From Abiotrophia sp965245735 (GTDB taxonomy: Bacteria > Bacillota > Bacilli > Lactobacillales > Aerococcaceae), in NCBI GenBank assembly GCA_965245735.1, contig CBDFAX010000003.1:1-64000 (forward strand): a DNA stretch of 64,000 nt. Direction: 5' to 3'. The notes under the pieces were generated by a model. It searched no databases. It was not told where the DNA came from and saw only the letters and a program-made list of their open reading frames with translations. Position numbers and translations under genes: made by a program. Positions 23,989 to 33,983 of the stretch are shown one piece after another; the stretch's first letter is position 1, and each line of letters opens with the position of its first letter.

Positions 23989-26094
23989 TTATGGTTGGTT
24001 TGGCTTGTAGCTTTCAATCGTTGAGCGTGTAGCTTCTCTCGTTTCGAAATAAGCATTCATGACATCCCGGGCAATTCGAGTAGAATCACGACCGGTTGCG
24101 TCAGCTGGTAGATAAGGCAAGACCACGCTGACCGCAATTTCAGGCTTATCATATGGCGCATAACCGATATAGGTAGCATTAACCACTGGATTATTGGCGG
24201 CATATTGGATTGGCCCAGCATAGAAGGCTTCATCCGTCCCGGTCTTAGACCCAACCTTGATAGGGTAATTCATGAAGAGGTAATGAGCTGTCCCGTCCAT
24301 TGTATGGGAAACTTGATACATCCCTTCATGAATCCGGTCCATCACAGCTTTTTCTACAGGCACTACGTTCATGACCTTAGGTTCAATTGTTGTTTCTACT
24401 CCACCTAAGTGACCATTGGCATCTGTATTGCGGATTTCCTTAACCAAACGTGGCGCATAACGAATCCCACCGTTGGCAATGACGCTAGCATATTGAACCA
24501 GTTGCAGCGGCGTATACAAGTCAAACTGCCCGTAAGACAAGTCCAAGATGTTAACCAGTTGTTCTGACTCAGGTAAGTAACCAACAGACTCACTCGGAAT
24601 ATCAATCCCAGTCTTAGTTCCTAAACCAAACTCGGCAAAGTACTCACGCATGGTATCCAAAGTCTTAGGATCGATATCCAACTTGCCGTCCTTAGTATAT
24701 TCGTTCTGTCCACCCATTCTCATGGCAGTCTTAATCATGTAGATGTTGGAAGACTTTTGCAAGGCTTCAATATCATTAATATTGACTTGACCTGTACGGT
24801 TGAAGACGGAACTCTTTACAGCAGAGGCCTGGAACTTCATTGGTTCATCCAAGATGGTATTATTATTTAGGCTGAGCGCGCCCGACATGTAACCCATAGC
24901 CACCATGGCAGGCTTAACCGAAGACCCCATACCATAGGAGGTGTTGAGAGTCCCCAAGGTGTCATCTTCGATGGTATCATAATCATAAGAGTCGGTCGCT
25001 TGGTTGTATTTGAATCGTTTACCAACCAGAGCTAAAACATCCCCATTATTGGGGTTAAGCACTGCAATGTAAACCCGATCGTTCAAACCACGGTTTTCAA
25101 TTTTCTTAAGCGAGCTTTCGGCAATCTCTTCTAATTTCTTCTGGAAATCGATGTCCATGGTCATGACTAAGTTGTCACCCTTGGAGCCTTCGTAGACGAC
25201 TTGTTTGGCCAAGACATCATCGGAAGAGTCGGTTACAATCTTAGATACCGACTTTGCACCATGTAAAACGTCTTCGTATTGTTTTTCTAGATAACTGATC
25301 CCTACCCGGTCATTCATGGCATAGCCACGAGCTAGGTACATTGAGGCTAATTCACTTGGGAGACCGCGTTGTTCTGAAGATACTTGACCCAAGATAGAAC
25401 GCATCATTTCCCCTTGTGGGTAGACCCGTTGCCAATCCGTCCCAATCTGAATACCTGGCAATTCACTTAAATGTTCACTGACCCGAGCAATTTCATCAGG
25501 CGTTACATTCTTATTTTTGACGGTAACTGTTGAAAGCGAGAAAGCACTATTCATACGTTTGAAAAGGGCAATTATCTTAAGTTCGGACTCTGAATATTGA
25601 ATATCATCTTCAGTTACAGCGGCTAGTTGAGCCTCATAGGCTTCTGAACCAGCTAATTTACGTTGTTCAGCTGTTAAACGGCCATTGACGGTATCGGGAT
25701 TAGTCACAACGAAATAATCTTTCCGGTCCCGCTCGGTTACTTCTTGCGTTGGAACATCAACCAAAGAGGCTAATCGACGTGCAACTGCAATAATATCCTT
25801 GGCTTGAACTTTAGAATCACTGTCACGGGTATAAAGAATAGCCCGTTCAGGCTGGTTACCGACCAGGACTTTCCCATTGCTATCGTAAATCATCCCCCGC
25901 GGTACAGAACCCGTCGAAGTTGTCGACTCGGTCCGTTCAACCATTCGTTTGAACATTTGCCCATTATAGAGTTGGATATAGCCCAAGCGTACGAAAAGGG
26001 CCGCAAAACATAAAAAGGAAATCATTAATAGAAGGTTCAAACGAAAGGGAATATGGGATTTATTCTTCGGTTTCTTTAACTTATAACGTGGCAT
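23989..26094 (-). CDS. Class B penicillin-binding protein (PBP2B-type transpeptidase)
   Basis: A 701-residue peptidoglycan transpeptidase. A short basic N-terminus (MPRYKLKKPKNKSHIPFRLN) precedes one membrane helix (about 19-39). The dimerization domain contains SVPRGMIYDSNGKVLVGN (63-80). The transpeptidase domain has S391-SVK394 (SxxK), S448-S-N450 (SxN) and KTGT at 617-620, all intact. NDRVGISYLEKQYEDVLHG (about 261-279) closely matches streptococcal PBP2b. There is no PASTA domain. It is monocistronic, and a second class B PBP gene appears to lie at the far end of the window. Streptococcal PBP2b serves side-wall elongation; that role is inferred here. Confidence 0.92.
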   Translation of the reverse strand: MPRYKLKKPKNKSHIPFRLNLLLMISFLCFAALFVRLGYIQLYNGQMFKRMVERTESTTSTGSVPRGMIYDSNGKVLVGNQPERAILYTRDSDSKVQAKDIIAVARRLASLVDVPTQEVTERDRKDYFVVTNPDTVNGRLTAEQRKLAGSEAYEAQLAAVTEDDIQYSESELKIIALFKRMNSAFSLSTVTVKNKNVTPDEIARVSEHLSELPGIQIGTDWQRVYPQGEMMRSILGQVSSEQRGLPSELASMYLARGYAMNDRVGISYLEKQYEDVLHGAKSVSKIVTDSSDDVLAKQVVYEGSKGDNLVMTMDIDFQKKLEEIAESSLKKIENRGLNDRVYIAVLNPNNGDVLALVGKRFKYNQATDSYDYDTIEDDTLGTLNTSYGMGSSVKPAMVAMGYMSGALSLNNNTILDEPMKFQASAVKSSVFNRTGQVNINDIEALQKSSNIYMIKTAMRMGGQNEYTKDGKLDIDPKTLDTMREYFAEFGLGTKTGIDIPSESVGYLPESEQLVNILDLSYGQFDLYTPLQLVQYASVIANGGIRYAPRLVKEIRNTDANGHLGGVETTIEPKVMNVVPVEKAVMDRIHEGMYQVSHTMDGTAHYLFMNYPIKVGSKTGTDEAFYAGPIQYAANNPVVNATYIGYAPYDKPEIAVSVVLPYLPADATGRDSTRIARDVMNAYFETREATRSTIESYKPNQP

Positions 26095-26276
26095 TTCAGC
26101 ACTCCATTCCCTTCATAATATTCTAAGCTTCTCTATTATACCAAAAGAATTCATCAAAAGATAATAGTTCATCATAAATCCATAAAAAAAGCTAAAAATC
26201 TAGTTGTTTAGAGGATGCTATTAGGCTTAAAATTTGGTAGAATAAGTGGGAATGCAATAAATCATTGGAGGTATAT

Positions 26277-29042
26277 ATGAACCAGCACGTGAACCAGCGC
26301 GCGTTGCAACGCTTCGTACGCTACAAACCATATCTATTAAACCTGGGCTTAACCACACTTATTCTACTTGGTTTGGCCCTTTTCAAAGGATTTGCGCCTT
26401 TTGGCTCCAATTCCATGCTAACTATCGACTTGGGCCAACAGTATATCGACTTCTTCAGTCTCTTCCGGCAGACTCTGACTCAGACGCCAGAGCAATTCCT
26501 CTATAGCTTCCAAAAGGGCTACGGGGGAGAAATGATTGGGGTATGGGCTTATTATCTTATGAGTCCCTTTAACCTAGTCTTGCTCCTCTTCGATGAGCAG
26601 CACCTAGCTGTCGGCGTGACTCTTTTAACCTATCTCAAACTAGCCGGGGCTAGCCTGACTTTCTTCTACTTTGCTCGCAAGAAATATCAGACTAATACGG
26701 TTATAGGCAGTCTCTTTGCCAATGCCTATGCCTTAATGAGCTATACCTTTACCTATATGCTCAACATCATGTGGTTTGACGTCTTAGTCTTCCTGCCACT
26801 GATTGCCCTAGGTCTAGACCGCATCATGACTCAACGTCGCAGCAAGCTCTATGTCATCATGTTGGCCGTCAGCCTGATTTCCAACTACTACATTGGCTTT
26901 ATGATGTGCATCTTCCTAGCCTTCTATGCCGGCTATGTCATCTTCGAGAAGTTCCCTAAGGTGACCATTAAATCCTTTATCCAACACTATAGTGACTTCG
27001 TCATCCAGTCCCTAATGGGAGCTGCCATTAGTGCCATGATGTTGATCCCCACCTTCATGTCCTTACTCAGCAGTAAAGCAACCCACACCAAGACCGACTG
27101 GAACTGGGATGTGGCCCATAATCTAGAGGCCATTGGTTCCAAACTTTTCCTTGGCTCCTTCGTTTTCGACGAGATTAAGAAAGGCTCGCCAAACCTCTAC
27201 TCTTCTATCTTAGTCAGTCTCTTTGTTGTCTACTACTTCTTCATCCGCAAGATTCGTTGGCAAGAAAAAATCGCGGCTATCGTGGTCTTGATTCCTTTTT
27301 ATTTAGGTTTCCACTTCAAGATTTTTGACCGCTTGTGGCACGGTGGCCAGTTCCCAATCTGGTATCACTTCCGCTTCTCCTTCTTGACCACCTTCTTCCT
27401 CATCATCCTTGCCCTCAAAGCCTTCCAAAATCGCCGTCAGACCTTGGCCTACTGGCAAAGCATTCTGATGATTGTCGGTGTCACAGTCTATACCTACTAT
27501 TATTACGGTCGCATGGCCGAGTATAAGTTCCTCAAGCTCAATGCCGTCAATATCGACTTTAATAACCTAGGCGCAACCAAGATTGAGGCTAACTTGCTCT
27601 TAAGCTTAATTTTTGCCCTCTTGATTATTTTAGTTCTTCACTTCGAATTTCTTCAGCCTAAGCTCATGCAAGTAGCCTTACTAGCAGTTGTAGCCTGCGA
27701 GATTTTCACTAATGGTGCCTTAATTCTGCAAGAACTCAGTTACGTTCAACTTTCTAAGTTTAACGACTATGTGGCGATTTTAGACCAGTCGCTTACAGGC
27801 CTCCGAAACCCGTCTGATGACTTCTACCGAATTCATACCACCTATCAGCGTTCTAAGAACGAAGCCATGTATACCCATTTCAATGGCATGAACCACTTTG
27901 GTTCTACCATTGATGCCAACGCGCCTAAGCTCTTTGGCTATTTGGGACTTCCTCAGACTTCTGGGGTTGTAGAGTATACTAACGGGACTCTCTTCACCGA
28001 TGATCTTTTCAATATCCGCTATCTCTTGGATCCTTCCAAAGATACGGCAGCCAACACCTTGCCTGACCAGTATAAACTTTATCAAATAGCTACTGATTTG
28101 GATATTCAAGCCTACCCAACCATTGATAGCCAACCGCGTTATGTAGTGCATGAGAATACTGAGCGTCTAGGCCTGGGGATTGAAGTTTCAAGCCAATTGA
28201 CGGTCCTCACCGACCCATTAGTCAACCATCAACCTATTCAAAACCAAGAATACCTACTCAGCCTCGTGGACTATAAGGGAAGCGGCAAGCCTTACTTTAC
28301 TGAGCATGAGATCAAGGAAGAAGCTCCTGTCAATGTCACCATCACCAACCGAGGTGACGGGGATTATCTGACCTATTCACGCAATAGCGAAGCTAACAGC
28401 GATGATCCAACCAAGCCAAAAGCCCCTCATTACTTCAGCTTCCGCTTCAATACAACTAGCGAAAATCCTTACTACTTCACCCTTCCTAGCCAATATGATG
28501 GTGAGAAGACCAAGCTAGACCTTAACAGCGAAGCCTACCACTTCTATGGGACCTTCTCCTATCGCCAAATCACGAATGCGTCCTACAAGAAAATTCAGGA
28601 TAATCAAGAACTCAAGGTTCGTCTTGAAAAGCCAGAATTAAAAGCTAACCTACCAAAACTCTACGAGTTTGATAAGGCACGCTATGATGCGATGATTGCT
28701 AGCAAGCAGGACCATCTCTTCAAAGTAACGAGCTTCAAACATAACAAGATAACGGGTACTATTAATACGGAACAAGAAGAAGGCTATCTGCTCTTCACTA
28801 TTCCTTATGATAAGCATTGGCGCATTACAGATAATGGCCAGCCTGTCCAAGGCATCTCAGTCTTAAATGACACCCTACTGGCTATTCCAATTAAGAAGGG
28901 CGACCACACCATTACCCTTCACTACTTCCCAATGCCTGTATGGATTGGCTTAGCTGTCAGTCTCTTAGGTATTGCTGCCTTCGTCTTAGACCAGACTTGG
29001 CTTAAAAAGTACCGCAAACCATTGGAAATTGCTAGCGTCTAA
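26277..29042 (+). CDS. YfhO family membrane protein
   Basis: A 921-residue multipass protein with about 12-14 hydrophobic helices in the first 480 residues, a large extracytoplasmic region (about 490-890), and a last helix near the C-terminus (WIGLAVSLLGIAAFVLDQTWL). The N-terminal SMLTIDLGQQYIDFFSLFRQTL and GYGGEMIGVWAYYLMSPFNLVLLL are hallmarks of YfhO. Family members are GT-C-like proteins that glycosylate lipoteichoic acid or related wall polymers in Bacillus and Listeria. The start is the ATG at 26277, five bases after GGAGG; a TTG at 26265 overlaps the Shine-Dalgarno. Monocistronic, divergent from the PBP gene, with its own terminator. Confidence 0.92.
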   Translation: MNQHVNQRALQRFVRYKPYLLNLGLTTLILLGLALFKGFAPFGSNSMLTIDLGQQYIDFFSLFRQTLTQTPEQFLYSFQKGYGGEMIGVWAYYLMSPFNLVLLLFDEQHLAVGVTLLTYLKLAGASLTFFYFARKKYQTNTVIGSLFANAYALMSYTFTYMLNIMWFDVLVFLPLIALGLDRIMTQRRSKLYVIMLAVSLISNYYIGFMMCIFLAFYAGYVIFEKFPKVTIKSFIQHYSDFVIQSLMGAAISAMMLIPTFMSLLSSKATHTKTDWNWDVAHNLEAIGSKLFLGSFVFDEIKKGSPNLYSSILVSLFVVYYFFIRKIRWQEKIAAIVVLIPFYLGFHFKIFDRLWHGGQFPIWYHFRFSFLTTFFLIILALKAFQNRRQTLAYWQSILMIVGVTVYTYYYYGRMAEYKFLKLNAVNIDFNNLGATKIEANLLLSLIFALLIILVLHFEFLQPKLMQVALLAVVACEIFTNGALILQELSYVQLSKFNDYVAILDQSLTGLRNPSDDFYRIHTTYQRSKNEAMYTHFNGMNHFGSTIDANAPKLFGYLGLPQTSGVVEYTNGTLFTDDLFNIRYLLDPSKDTAANTLPDQYKLYQIATDLDIQAYPTIDSQPRYVVHENTERLGLGIEVSSQLTVLTDPLVNHQPIQNQEYLLSLVDYKGSGKPYFTEHEIKEEAPVNVTITNRGDGDYLTYSRNSEANSDDPTKPKAPHYFSFRFNTTSENPYYFTLPSQYDGEKTKLDLNSEAYHFYGTFSYRQITNASYKKIQDNQELKVRLEKPELKANLPKLYEFDKARYDAMIASKQDHLFKVTSFKHNKITGTINTEQEEGYLLFTIPYDKHWRITDNGQPVQGISVLNDTLLAIPIKKGDHTITLHYFPMPVWIGLAVSLLGIAAFVLDQTWLKKYRKPLEIASV

Positions 29043-29051
29043 CTATTTAAA

Positions 29052-29076
29052 AAGTCCGCCATCTGGCGGACTTTTT
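29052..29076 (+). terminator. Terminator of the yfhO gene
   Basis: Perfect 9-bp stem (AAGTCCGCC / GGCGGACTT) with a 4-nt loop and a T run. Confidence 0.9.
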
Positions 29077-29093
29077 ATTTGTCTGTGAAAATA

Positions 29094-29120
29094 ATGTGGC
29101 TGGAAGACTTCCGGCCACAT
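29094..29120 (-). terminator. Terminator of recA
   Basis: An imperfect 13-bp stem (ATGTGGCTGGAAG / CTTCCGGCCACAT) lying 10 bp after the recA stop. The minus-strand tail is only moderately T-rich. Confidence 0.7.
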
Positions 29121-29130
29121 ACTTTTTATC

Positions 29131-30177
29131 TTATTCTTGGAAAAGTCCACCTAAAGCCACTTGAGCCTCTTCGTTAGTCTCAGGTGCTTCGCCAATCTTA
29201 TAGTGAGCCCGAACACGAGCTTCGATTTCTGCTTGTACTTCTGGGTTGTCCAAGAGGTATTGTTTAGCAGCTTCACGGCCTTGCCCAATACGAGCCTCGC
29301 CGTAGGAGTACCAAGAGCCTGCCTTATTGACAATATCCAAGTCAGCAGCCATATCGACTAGCTCACCCACCTTAGAAATCCCTTTACCGTAGACAATGTC
29401 CACTAGGGCTTCCTTAAATGGTGGCGCCACCTTGTTCTTAACAACCTTGATTTTTGCACGGCTACCAATCACGTCGCTACCGTTCTTAATCAACTCAGCC
29501 TTACGCACTTCTAAACGAACAGTCGAGTAAAATTTGAGGGCACGACCACCTGGTGTCGTCTCAGGATTCCCGAACATAATCCCTACTTTTTCACGCAATT
29601 GGTTGATGAAGAAGCAGATGGTTTTGGTCTTGTTGACATTACCGGATAATTTACGAAGCGCTTGGGACATAAGACGAGCTTGTAAGCCGACATGGGCATC
29701 CCCCATCTCCCCATCAATTTCAGCGCGTGGTACCAAGGCTGCAACCGAGTCAATGACAATGATGTCAACCGCCCCTGATGTTACCAAGGCATCGGCGATA
29801 GCCAAACCTTGTTCACCTGTATCTGGTTGGGACAAGAGCAATTCATCAATGTTAACCCCTAAAGCCGCAGCATAATCTGGGTCCAAGGCATGCTCAGCAT
29901 CAATGAAGGCCGCCAAGCCCCCTTGTTTTTGTACTTCGGCAATGGCATGGAGGGCTACAGTAGTCTTACCAGAAGACTCTGGACCATAACATTCAATAAT
30001 TCGACCTCGTGGATAGCCACCTACCCCTAAGGCAATATCTAAAGCCAGGGAACCTGACGGAATGGTCGAAATTTTGGTGTCGACTTTTTCACCCAGACGC
30101 ATAATAGAGCCCTTACCAAAGCTTTTTTCAATATCTTTTAGGGCCTTATCTAGGGCTTTTTTGCGATCTTCATTCAT
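29131..30177 (-). CDS. recA: Recombinase RecA
   Basis: A 348-residue strand-exchange protein for homologous repair and the co-protease for LexA cleavage. Walker A is GPESSGKTT at 65-73. The L1/L2 and core motifs DIIVIDSVAALVPRAEI, GLQARLMSQALRKL and INQLREKVGIMFGNPETTPGGRALKFY are intact and uninterrupted (no intein). The C-terminus is acidic. The ATG at 30177 follows GAGGAG. It lies downstream of cinA with a 96-bp gap containing a perfect LexA-type box, so recA probably has its own damage-inducible promoter. Confidence 0.98.
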   Translation of the reverse strand: MNEDRKKALDKALKDIEKSFGKGSIMRLGEKVDTKISTIPSGSLALDIALGVGGYPRGRIIECYGPESSGKTTVALHAIAEVQKQGGLAAFIDAEHALDPDYAAALGVNIDELLLSQPDTGEQGLAIADALVTSGAVDIIVIDSVAALVPRAEIDGEMGDAHVGLQARLMSQALRKLSGNVNKTKTICFFINQLREKVGIMFGNPETTPGGRALKFYSTVRLEVRKAELIKNGSDVIGSRAKIKVVKNKVAPPFKEALVDIVYGKGISKVGELVDMAADLDIVNKAGSWYSYGEARIGQGREAAKQYLLDNPEVQAEIEARVRAHYKIGEAPETNEEAQVALGGLFQE

Positions 30178-30248
30178 TCTTTAACATCTCCTCTTTCTGA
30201 ACTCTTCTATAGTTTACCTAAAATCTCGACAAAAAGCAAGCAAAACAA

Positions 30249-30260
30249 GAACATTTGTTC
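30249..30260. promoter_or_regulatory. LexA-type SOS box upstream of recA
   Basis: GAACATTTGTTC, a perfect GAAC-N4-GTTC core, 72 bp upstream of the recA start and 14 bp beyond the cinA stop. The exact recA -35/-10 was not clear to me. Confidence 0.82.
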
Positions 30261-30273
30261 TGATTCTTTTAAT

Positions 30274-31428
30274 TTAGCTCAACTGCTTATTCAAGAGGCT
30301 TAAGCCTTCATAGACAACAATGCTAGCCTGAACCTCGTAAGGTCGCTGGCCTAGGTAGACCGGTCGCTCTAGGCGCTGGCCTGAAGGTGTAATCAAAATC
30401 AACATTGCCTCTTCCTGATTTAGCTGATAGTTGACTAAGCAGAAAGTGTCTTGTCCTAAGTCTTGACTGAGAGAGGCTAAGCTAGTTTCTAGGTTTGCTT
30501 CAGTCACTTCTTGAATATAGCCTCGCTGGTAGACAGCCGCCTCAGGATCTTGCTGGCGTAGACGACTAGCTAGTTGACCATAGGTAAAGCCCTCTAAACT
30601 TACTAGTCGCTGACCTTGATCTGCCATTTTTCCTAAGACATAGCCCGCAAAATCAAAGTCTTCCCCCTGCCCCATATAATAATCGCCAGCCAAGCCAATA
30701 AGCTCCTGAGCCAAGGCCTGGTTAAGGGCATGAGCGCCTTGAGAGGTTGCAGCATTGGCTGTCAAACGCACCGCGATATGACGTGGCTTGGCATAGAGCC
30801 CTAGGGTAGGATTGCTTTGCTCTGCAATTGGTTGAGCCAAAATTTGCGCTAGTTTAGATTCCCCAATACCAAAAAAATTAAGATAGAGCGACTCCATGGC
30901 CTCTTGCTTGCCTAGCTGTTTAGCTAACTCTGGTAGGACCTCTTGCTTGAGCATTTGATTCATTTCAAAGGGCGGGCCCGGCAAGAGAATGTAGGTCACC
31001 CCTTCATGTTGGTAGACAGAACCGCATGCTAAGCCATAGGCATTCCACAGGGCCTTTCCCCCTTTCAAAGTAAGAACCTGCAGCAAGTCAATTGGCGCAC
31101 ATTCCCGCCCCTCATGAGCTAAATGCTGGTTTAACTTAGCCAGTTGGCGCGGATCCTCTTCCAAGGTCGTCCCAACAAAGGCCGCCACTACTTGCTTGGT
31201 AATATCATCATGAGTAGGACCCAGACCACCAGTTAAAATGACCAAGTCTGAACGCGAATGCGCTAGTGCTAAGGCTTGGGTAATACGCTCCCAGTTATCC
31301 CCTACTGTCTGCTGATAATAGGTGCCGATACCAATGGCTAATAATTGCTTAGCAATATCACTCGCATTACTGTTGACCACATAACCCATCAAAAGTTCTG
31401 TCCCGACTGAAATAAGTTCTGCCTTCAT
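30274..31428 (-). CDS. cinA: CinA family protein with degenerate C-terminal domain
   Basis: A 384-residue protein co-located with recA, as in many Firmicutes. The N-terminal molybdopterin-binding-like COG1058 domain (AELISVGTELLMGYVVNSNA, then VILTGGLGPTHDDITKQ) is well conserved and in other species acts as an ADP-ribose or NMN pyrophosphatase. The C-terminal region should be a nicotinamide-nucleotide amidase with AESCTGG and TGxxGP motifs; here the matching segments are LEGFTYG (about 287) and NYQLNQEEAM, so the active site is lost. The total length is also shorter than the usual 410-420 residues. Start ATG at 31428, six bases after AAGGAGG (a tandem ATG at 31431 is also possible). Confidence 0.88.
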   Translation of the reverse strand: MKAELISVGTELLMGYVVNSNASDIAKQLLAIGIGTYYQQTVGDNWERITQALALAHSRSDLVILTGGLGPTHDDITKQVVAAFVGTTLEEDPRQLAKLNQHLAHEGRECAPIDLLQVLTLKGGKALWNAYGLACGSVYQHEGVTYILLPGPPFEMNQMLKQEVLPELAKQLGKQEAMESLYLNFFGIGESKLAQILAQPIAEQSNPTLGLYAKPRHIAVRLTANAATSQGAHALNQALAQELIGLAGDYYMGQGEDFDFAGYVLGKMADQGQRLVSLEGFTYGQLASRLRQQDPEAAVYQRGYIQEVTEANLETSLASLSQDLGQDTFCLVNYQLNQEEAMLILITPSGQRLERPVYLGQRPYEVQASIVVYEGLSLLNKQLS

Positions 31429-31608
31429 CATACCCCTCCTTATATATATAGACCAAAAGCCTAGCTATCGCATTTTTTTAGTAGGACTTTTTCACTTCTT
31501 CTATTATAGACCATCTCTTAAGCCTTAGGCTAGTGGGATTACTTAAGGTTTAAGGCTTTATACAAATTTTATAAGTCAGCCAATCAAACCCTTCTAAAGC
31601 CATATAAA

Positions 31609-31632
31609 AAGCACCTAGCTAACTAGGTGCTT
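31609..31632 (-). terminator. Terminator of the YwaF-like gene
   Basis: Perfect 10-bp stem (AAGCACCTAG / CTAGGTGCTT) with a 4-nt loop, followed on the minus strand by TTTTT. Confidence 0.85.
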
Positions 31633-31637
31633 GAAAC

Positions 31638-32339
31638 TTAGTTTTCAAGATAAATTTCCTGAGGTCTTAAGGCTTGTTTGGCCTTCCAGTTGGCCACTAA
31701 GAAGTCTGCTAAAATCAGGGCCGCAATTAGCACCAGGCTGACTGCCAAATAAATCACCCAGAGTGGACTCCCCTTAATAAAAGGCGGTTCACTGAGCAAG
31801 CCATAATTACCACCTGTCAGCATATTAACCAGCACTAAACCAGCATTCAGCGCAAAGGTAATGGCTGCAAGCTGCCAGCGCTTGAGTAGATTAGGTTGGT
31901 AATTTTTGAAGAGGTAGATGAGGGCATTGACCCACAAGGCATAGTGACCGACTAAGAAAGAAAAGCTAGTAACATGCGGGAAATCATAGGGATCGAAAAC
32001 CGGATAGACCAAGGCAAAGAAGGCACCACTAGCCCCTAGCAAGGCGAAATATTGCTTGAAACGAGATTTGCCCGGCCATAGAACCAAGGCAAACATTGCT
32101 AGACGACAATGATAAAGTGGCAAACTATTTGATATAGGCAGGGAATAAACCACGTACCAAGTATAGAGAACCGTCAACTGGATAATTTGCATAATTCGGA
32201 AGGTCTTAACATAGGCAGGATCGCGATATTTTCGTAAGGTTGTCCAACCAAGTACGACTAGTAGTCCGACAATTATTAAAAACCAGCCCAAGGAAATGGC
32301 AGGCGGTGCAGACTGAGTAGTTGTCAAAAAATCTTTCAT
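31638..32339 (-). CDS. TIGR02206 family integral membrane protein (YwaF-like)
   Basis: A 233-residue protein with about six or seven membrane helices. The family pattern is visible in SLPLYHCRLAMFALVLWP (about 72-89; others have LPLHLC), HVTSFSFLVGHYALWVNALIYL and GGNYGLLSEPP (about 174-184). The function of the family is unknown. It has its own terminator, lies upstream of cinA on the same strand with a 206-bp gap, and diverges from zwf. The ATG at 32339 follows GGAGG. Confidence 0.82.
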   Translation of the reverse strand: MKDFLTTTQSAPPAISLGWFLIIVGLLVVLGWTTLRKYRDPAYVKTFRIMQIIQLTVLYTWYVVYSLPISNSLPLYHCRLAMFALVLWPGKSRFKQYFALLGASGAFFALVYPVFDPYDFPHVTSFSFLVGHYALWVNALIYLFKNYQPNLLKRWQLAAITFALNAGLVLVNMLTGGNYGLLSEPPFIKGSPLWVIYLAVSLVLIAALILADFLVANWKAKQALRPQEIYLEN

Positions 32340-32542
32340 AGGCGAAAGGCCTCCTTATAACATGATCTTGCTCATTATATAATGTCACAGGTCTCTGAGC
32401 CATGTGTTCCTTTATTATACCCAGTCCACCCTTTTCTCGCAAGAGGAACTTGACCACAAAAAAGTTGCTTGATCCAAGCACCTACATTGTCTAATCCAGG
32501 ACTGATAGGTTATAATACAAGTGAATGAATTGGAGGTATCCC

Positions 32543-33976
32543 ATGAAAGAACAACCTATCCTTTTAACCCTCTTTGGGGCTACGGGTGACTTGGCTTTTC
32601 GCAAGCTCTACCCTGCTATTTACCAACTCTATCGTAGCGGCCGCCTATCTCAGAATTTTGCTTTGATTGGGACTGCCCGTCGTCCATGGTCTGATGAGCA
32701 TTTCCGTCAAGTCATTGTAGACAGTGTAGGCGCTCAGGCGCTTAGCCCTGACCACGTTCAGGAATTCGCCTCCCACTTCTATTACCTATCCCACGATGTT
32801 CAAAATACCGAACACTATGACCAACTCAAGCAATTAGCGGACTGGCTCGATGCCACTTACCAAACCCAAGGTAATCGCCTCTTCTACCTGTCTATGTCCC
32901 CTACCTTCTTCCCTATTATTGCTGAGCATATTAAATCGCAAGGTCTTTTGGCATCAGGCTTTAACCGCCTCATTATCGAAAAACCATTTGGGCATGACCT
33001 AGCTTCTGCTCAAGAATTGCAAGACAAACTCAATGTGGCCTTCGATGAATCGCAAATCTATCGCATTGACCACTATCTGGGTAAAGAACTGGTTCAAGCC
33101 CTCTACCACTTGCGTTTCCATAACCAACTTCTCCGTCATACATGGAATAAGGATCATATTGCTAGCATCCAAATTTCTCTGCCTGAAATGGTGGGGGTTG
33201 AAGAAAGAGCGGGCTACTACGATCATTCTGGCGCTAGCCGCGACATGGTTCAAAACCACATGCTCCAACTGCTCGCCCTGCTGACCATGGCAGAACCTGC
33301 CTCCAACCAAACAGCAGATATTCAGGCAGCTAAATATCGTAGCCTAGCCAACCTACATCACTATGCTGACGCTCAAGAATGCCAAGCTTGTGTAGTTCGT
33401 GGCCAATACAGCGCGCAAGGCAATCTCAAGGGCTATCTGGAAGAAGACGGCGTAAATCCTGCTTCCCGTACTGAGACCTATTTTGCTGCCAAAGTGATGC
33501 TAGATTTGCCAGAATGGGAAGGTGTTCCTTTCTATCTGCGGACCGGCAAGCGTCTCAATCAGAAGGCGACCATGGTGGATGTCCTCTATCGTCCGACTCA
33601 AGACGGCTTGGAAGGCGACCATCTCCGCATTGAAATCGCCCCTGACCTGGGCTATACCCTCTGGCTCAACACCAAAGCCATTGGCTACAGCCAGGATAGC
33701 CACCGCGTGCCACTTAGCTTCCGCTACAATTCAGAAGAATTGGCAGAAAGTCCAGATGACTACGCCCGCTTAATTTTCGAAGCTAGCCAAGGCGATCGCG
33801 AACACTTCACTCAATGGTGTGAAGTAGCTGCTGCCTGGAAATTCTTGGATAATATTCAAGCCTATTGGACTGCCGATACTGAGACACTACTAGCCCAGTA
33901 TCCAGCTGGCAGTCATGGCCCTCAAGAAGCCGATGACCTCTTAGCCCGCGACGGCTTTGAATGGCTCCTTAAATAA
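32543..33976 (+). CDS. zwf: Glucose-6-phosphate 1-dehydrogenase
   Basis: The first enzyme of the oxidative pentose phosphate pathway, making 6-phosphogluconolactone and NADPH. The 477-residue protein has the dinucleotide motif GATGDLA (12-18), EKPFGHD (146-152), the substrate and catalytic signature RIDHYLGKE (174-182, with the conserved His and Lys) and YLRTGKRL. The start is the ATG at 32543, six bases after GGAGG; an in-frame ATG at 32525 precedes that site. It is monocistronic, with a strong terminator. No gnd or pgl is adjacent. Confidence 0.96.
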   Translation: MKEQPILLTLFGATGDLAFRKLYPAIYQLYRSGRLSQNFALIGTARRPWSDEHFRQVIVDSVGAQALSPDHVQEFASHFYYLSHDVQNTEHYDQLKQLADWLDATYQTQGNRLFYLSMSPTFFPIIAEHIKSQGLLASGFNRLIIEKPFGHDLASAQELQDKLNVAFDESQIYRIDHYLGKELVQALYHLRFHNQLLRHTWNKDHIASIQISLPEMVGVEERAGYYDHSGASRDMVQNHMLQLLALLTMAEPASNQTADIQAAKYRSLANLHHYADAQECQACVVRGQYSAQGNLKGYLEEDGVNPASRTETYFAAKVMLDLPEWEGVPFYLRTGKRLNQKATMVDVLYRPTQDGLEGDHLRIEIAPDLGYTLWLNTKAIGYSQDSHRVPLSFRYNSEELAESPDDYARLIFEASQGDREHFTQWCEVAAAWKFLDNIQAYWTADTETLLAQYPAGSHGPQEADDLLARDGFEWLLK

Positions 33977-33983
33977 GATGAAA

